A DNA stretch of 64,000 bases from Ruegeria atlantica (GTDB taxonomy: Bacteria > Pseudomonadota > Alphaproteobacteria > Rhodobacterales > Rhodobacteraceae). Positions 62,144 through 64,000 of this stretch are shown here, piece by piece; the first letter of the stretch is position 1; each line of letters starts with the position of its first letter. The notes beneath the pieces are model-generated. The model saw only the letters and a list, made by a program, of their open reading frames with translations. It was not told where the DNA came from and made no database searches. The stretch is from NCBI RefSeq assembly GCF_013033965.1, contig NZ_WQFE01000001.1, positions 186,001 through 250,000 of the forward strand, read 5' to 3'. The position numbers and the translations under genes are program-made.

Positions 62144-62453
62144 CGTTTATCAGCTATTTCCACGCGGTCAAATTCACTCACAAGGACACGAATTCGCGAA
62201 TCACTCATGTTATCAGCCAAAGGGCCACTCGAACTTAAGGAGATCAGTTCTTGCCTAAATACCCCACCGGTTGTGACACTCTTCACAGACAGCCCGCCAT
62301 TGTTTCAGGTATGAAGTCAATGTGAGCATGGCGAGGCAAACTGAACTCAAAATGCAACATTTTAGACGCAACTTTATTTCGCGTTTTGCTTATTTTTAGA
62401 AACTTTGTCACCCTGATTGTGGGGGAATACATTTTTTAGAGCGGGGGTCGCTC
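62144..62453. other. Gap upstream of the 119-residue gene
   Basis: A 310-base AT-rich region between two divergent genes. It probably contains promoters in both directions. No repeat, hairpin with T tract or RNA gene was evident. Confidence 0.4.
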
Positions 62454-62813
62454 ATGAGTATTCGAATTGAAACTGAACAACCGGACGTAATTTCGGTCCG
62501 ACAAACATCAACAGAACTGGATTGTGAATCCGCGGTTCTTCTGCGTGCAACGATCCTTCCGATCTTTGCCAGCGCCGCAAGCTGGGCAGGTCTGACCGAC
62601 ATTCTGAACGACAAGGGATATCGCCTGGTCTTTCGGGATGGACGGATGTGCATTACCGATCAAACCACCGGAGACCGGATTTGCGGTCTGCGCTTTCTGG
62701 GCCTTGAGTTCAGAGATCTGGTGCGACGGCTGGGCCGTCCGATCGTTGTAGCACGCGGCCAGGAGGCAGACGGAGACGTTCTGACCGCTCGACCGACTGT
62801 GGGGCGCGCTTAA
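62454..62813 (+). CDS. Uncharacterised 119-residue protein
   Basis: No family recognised. MSIRIETEQPDVISVRQTST begins a soluble protein with an alpha-helical centre (SAVLLRATILPIFASAASWA, GLTDILNDKGYRLVFRDGRM) and a short beta-hairpin around CITDQTTGDRICGL, ending LEFRDLVRRLGRPIVVARGQ. No signal peptide and no metal motif. The DILNDKGYRLVFRDGRM segment resembles relaxase-like or DUF3363-type helix-strand elements, but this is too weak to name. It overlaps the tail of the convergent glycosyltransferase gene by four bases. Confidence 0.6.
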   Translation: MSIRIETEQPDVISVRQTSTELDCESAVLLRATILPIFASAASWAGLTDILNDKGYRLVFRDGRMCITDQTTGDRICGLRFLGLEFRDLVRRLGRPIVVARGQEADGDVLTARPTVGRA

Positions 62814-63703
62814 AAACTGCGCCAGAACTGAACAGATCGGCGTGTGGTTTTCCACAGACTGTGGCGCGCGGCAGCTTTGATGGCGTCCGACGTTCCGGGC
62901 TTTAACATTCGTTCGAGGATAAGTGCTGCGGGCATGTGACCGCGTTGGTAAAACCTGACGAAATCGCGTTGTGTCAGGCTTTGGGCGGCCTTGAAACCGT
63001 CGTAGTAATTCAGCCAGACACGGGCGTAGTCTTCGGCAGTGGCGTCATCATCGCTTGTGACGCCCCTGCCCCAGAACATGGAAATCGGATCGTCAATGCG
63101 CGCGCCCTGATATCCTTCGGTCAAAAGGCGCAGTATCAGGTCATAATCGGCAGCGACGCTGAATTGGGTGTCGTGCCCGCCCAACACCAAAAACACATCC
63201 CGCTTTATCAGCACCGAGTTATGGCAGAACGGCATCCGTTGCAGGATCGCTGTCAGCGACATTCGTTTTTCGCAGGATTCCGAGCCATCCTCGAACCGAC
63301 GCAGGGTGGACCCAAACAGAAAATCTGGTCGCGATATCTCTAGCTGGTCGGCGACCAAGTTGAGAATGTCGTCGGACGCCAGTGAGTCGTCCGAGTTTAG
63401 GAACAACAGATAATCCCCACGCGCCGCCCGCGCGCCTTTGTTCATCGCGTCATACAAACCAGTGTCCGGTTCGCTGAACAGCCGAGTGCGCGGCGCGTCC
63501 GCAGTCAGTTCTTGCAGGAATTCGACTGTTCCATCAGTCGACGACCCATCCTGGATGATATGTTCGGCTCTGTCACAGCCCTGACGCACCATGCATCCGA
63601 TCACCTCGCGAAAGCTGTCCTGCCGTCCTTGCGATAGCAGATTAAAGGTCGCGGTAATGACCGAAATCAGCGGCGCATCAGCGTTGTCAGGCGATGTGCT
63701 CAT
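62810..63703 (-). CDS. Family 2 glycosyltransferase
   Basis: A 297-residue GT-A enzyme. [20 protein letters not shown] is the nucleotide-sugar strand, [20 protein letters not shown] is the second motif and [20 protein letters not shown] carries the metal-binding acidic cluster. [20 protein letters not shown] and [20 protein letters not shown] complete the fold. Similar enzymes build O-antigen or capsule. Its start overlaps the end of proS by 17 bases, so it is expressed with proS. Confidence 0.92.
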   Translation of the reverse strand: MSTSPDNADAPLISVITATFNLLSQGRQDSFREVIGCMVRQGCDRAEHIIQDGSSTDGTVEFLQELTADAPRTRLFSEPDTGLYDAMNKGARAARGDYLLFLNSDDSLASDDILNLVADQLEISRPDFLFGSTLRRFEDGSESCEKRMSLTAILQRMPFCHNSVLIKRDVFLVLGGHDTQFSVAADYDLILRLLTEGYQGARIDDPISMFWGRGVTSDDDATAEDYARVWLNYYDGFKAAQSLTQRDFVRFYQRGHMPAALILERMLKPGTSDAIKAAARHSLWKTTRRSVQFWRSF

Positions 63704-64000
63704 AAATCTCGGCGATCTTGGTAACGGCGGCTTCGGGGGACAGCTCTTCGCTTTCGCCGGTACGGCGGCAGGTCAGTTCAACCACACCATTTTTCAGGCC
63801 ACGCGGCCCCACTGTGATGCGCCAGGGCAGTCCGATCAGGTCCATAGTGGCAAACTTGCCGCCTGCCCGCTCCTTGCGGTCATCATATAATGGGTCCAGT
63901 CCCAGTGCAGTCAGCGCGCCGTAGATCTTGTCACAGGCGGCGTCGGCCTCGTCATCGCCCTGTTTCAGGTTCACGATACCACAATGGAACGGTGTGACGC
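63687..64000 (-). CDS. proS: Prolyl-tRNA synthetase, C-terminal part (5' end beyond the window)
   Basis: The frame is open to the right edge of the window. It contains the anticodon-binding domain end: [60 protein letters not shown] and [20 protein letters not shown]. This is the C-terminus of class II ProRS of the short alphaproteobacterial type. About 104 codons are visible. The catalytic domain lies to the right. The proS-GT2 overlap suggests shared transcription with the downstream genes. Confidence 0.93.
   Translation of the reverse strand, partial: VTPFHCGIVNLKQGDDEADAACDKIYGALTALGLDPLYDDRKERAGGKFATMDLIGLPWRITVGPRGLKNGVVELTCRRTGESEELSPEAAVTKIAEIYEHIA

Overview
The window is chromosomal DNA from a marine Rhodobacteraceae/Roseobacter-group alphaproteobacterium. 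This is inferred from the gene order of the division and cell wall (dcw) cluster, DUF2484 genes embedded in it, an sRNA-type leader before mraZ, and a DUF1127 gene followed by CCTCCTCCC hairpin RNAs, all of which I associate with this family. I did not identify the species. No phage, transposon or CRISPR array was seen.

Region 1 (1-24.6 kb, mostly minus strand) is the dcw cluster. Read in the direction of transcription it is mraZ, rsmH, ftsL, ftsI, murE, murF, mraY, murD, [glycine-zipper lipoprotein, flavoprotein on the opposite strand, arylamine N-acetyltransferase], ftsW, murG, murC, two DUF2484 membrane proteins, murB, ddl, ftsQ, ftsA, a small secreted protein, ftsZ and lpxC (cut by the window edge). 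Together these genes make the UDP-muramyl pentapeptide, lipid I/II and the septal machinery, and lpxC commits lipid A synthesis. The cluster is preceded by a leader of about 250 nt ending in an intrinsic terminator, which looks like the UpsM sRNA of Rhodobacter, and by three arrays of 10-bp-spaced TGGG repeats that look like MraZ operators.

Region 2 (24.9-25.45 kb) is a DUF1127 small-protein gene followed by six tandem hairpins, each showing CCTCCTCCC in its loop. This matches the CcsR/'cuckoo' sRNA family of Rhodobacter, where I recall four copies.

Region 3 (25.5-37.5 kb) holds a DUF1330 gene, a UvrD/PcrA helicase, a membrane diguanylate cyclase, an FMN 2-hydroxy-acid dehydrogenase, pyruvate carboxylase, a MAPEG protein, a 49-residue secreted peptide gene, two identical tRNA-Gly(GCC) genes, a GNAT acetyltransferase and a membrane protein.

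Region 4 (37.5-45 kb) carries histidine genes hisB, hisH, hisA, hisF and hisE on the plus strand. They are interspersed with small genes (Lrp-like sensor domain, DUF2147, DUF2867, DUF302) and with a large membrane protein fused to a spermidine-synthase-like domain.

Region 5 (45-59 kb) contains a lipoprotein, a CoA-binding protein, a candidate sRNA, a YHS-domain protein, a zinc-ribbon protein, rlmB, tRNA-Tyr, a PLP-fold amino-acid racemase/aldolase-like protein next to a sugar-lactone oxidase, DUF2478, an NnrU-like protein, a glycine betaine/proline-type ABC transporter whose permease is a two-domain fusion, a 3-methyladenine glycosylase-like protein, an HExxH lipoprotein, a cytochrome c and a YdcZ-like membrane protein.

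Region 6 (59-64 kb) is lolD and lolC (lipoprotein export), then a DUF6492-type protein, an unrecognised 119-residue protein and a family 2 glycosyltransferase, ending inside the 3' end of proS.
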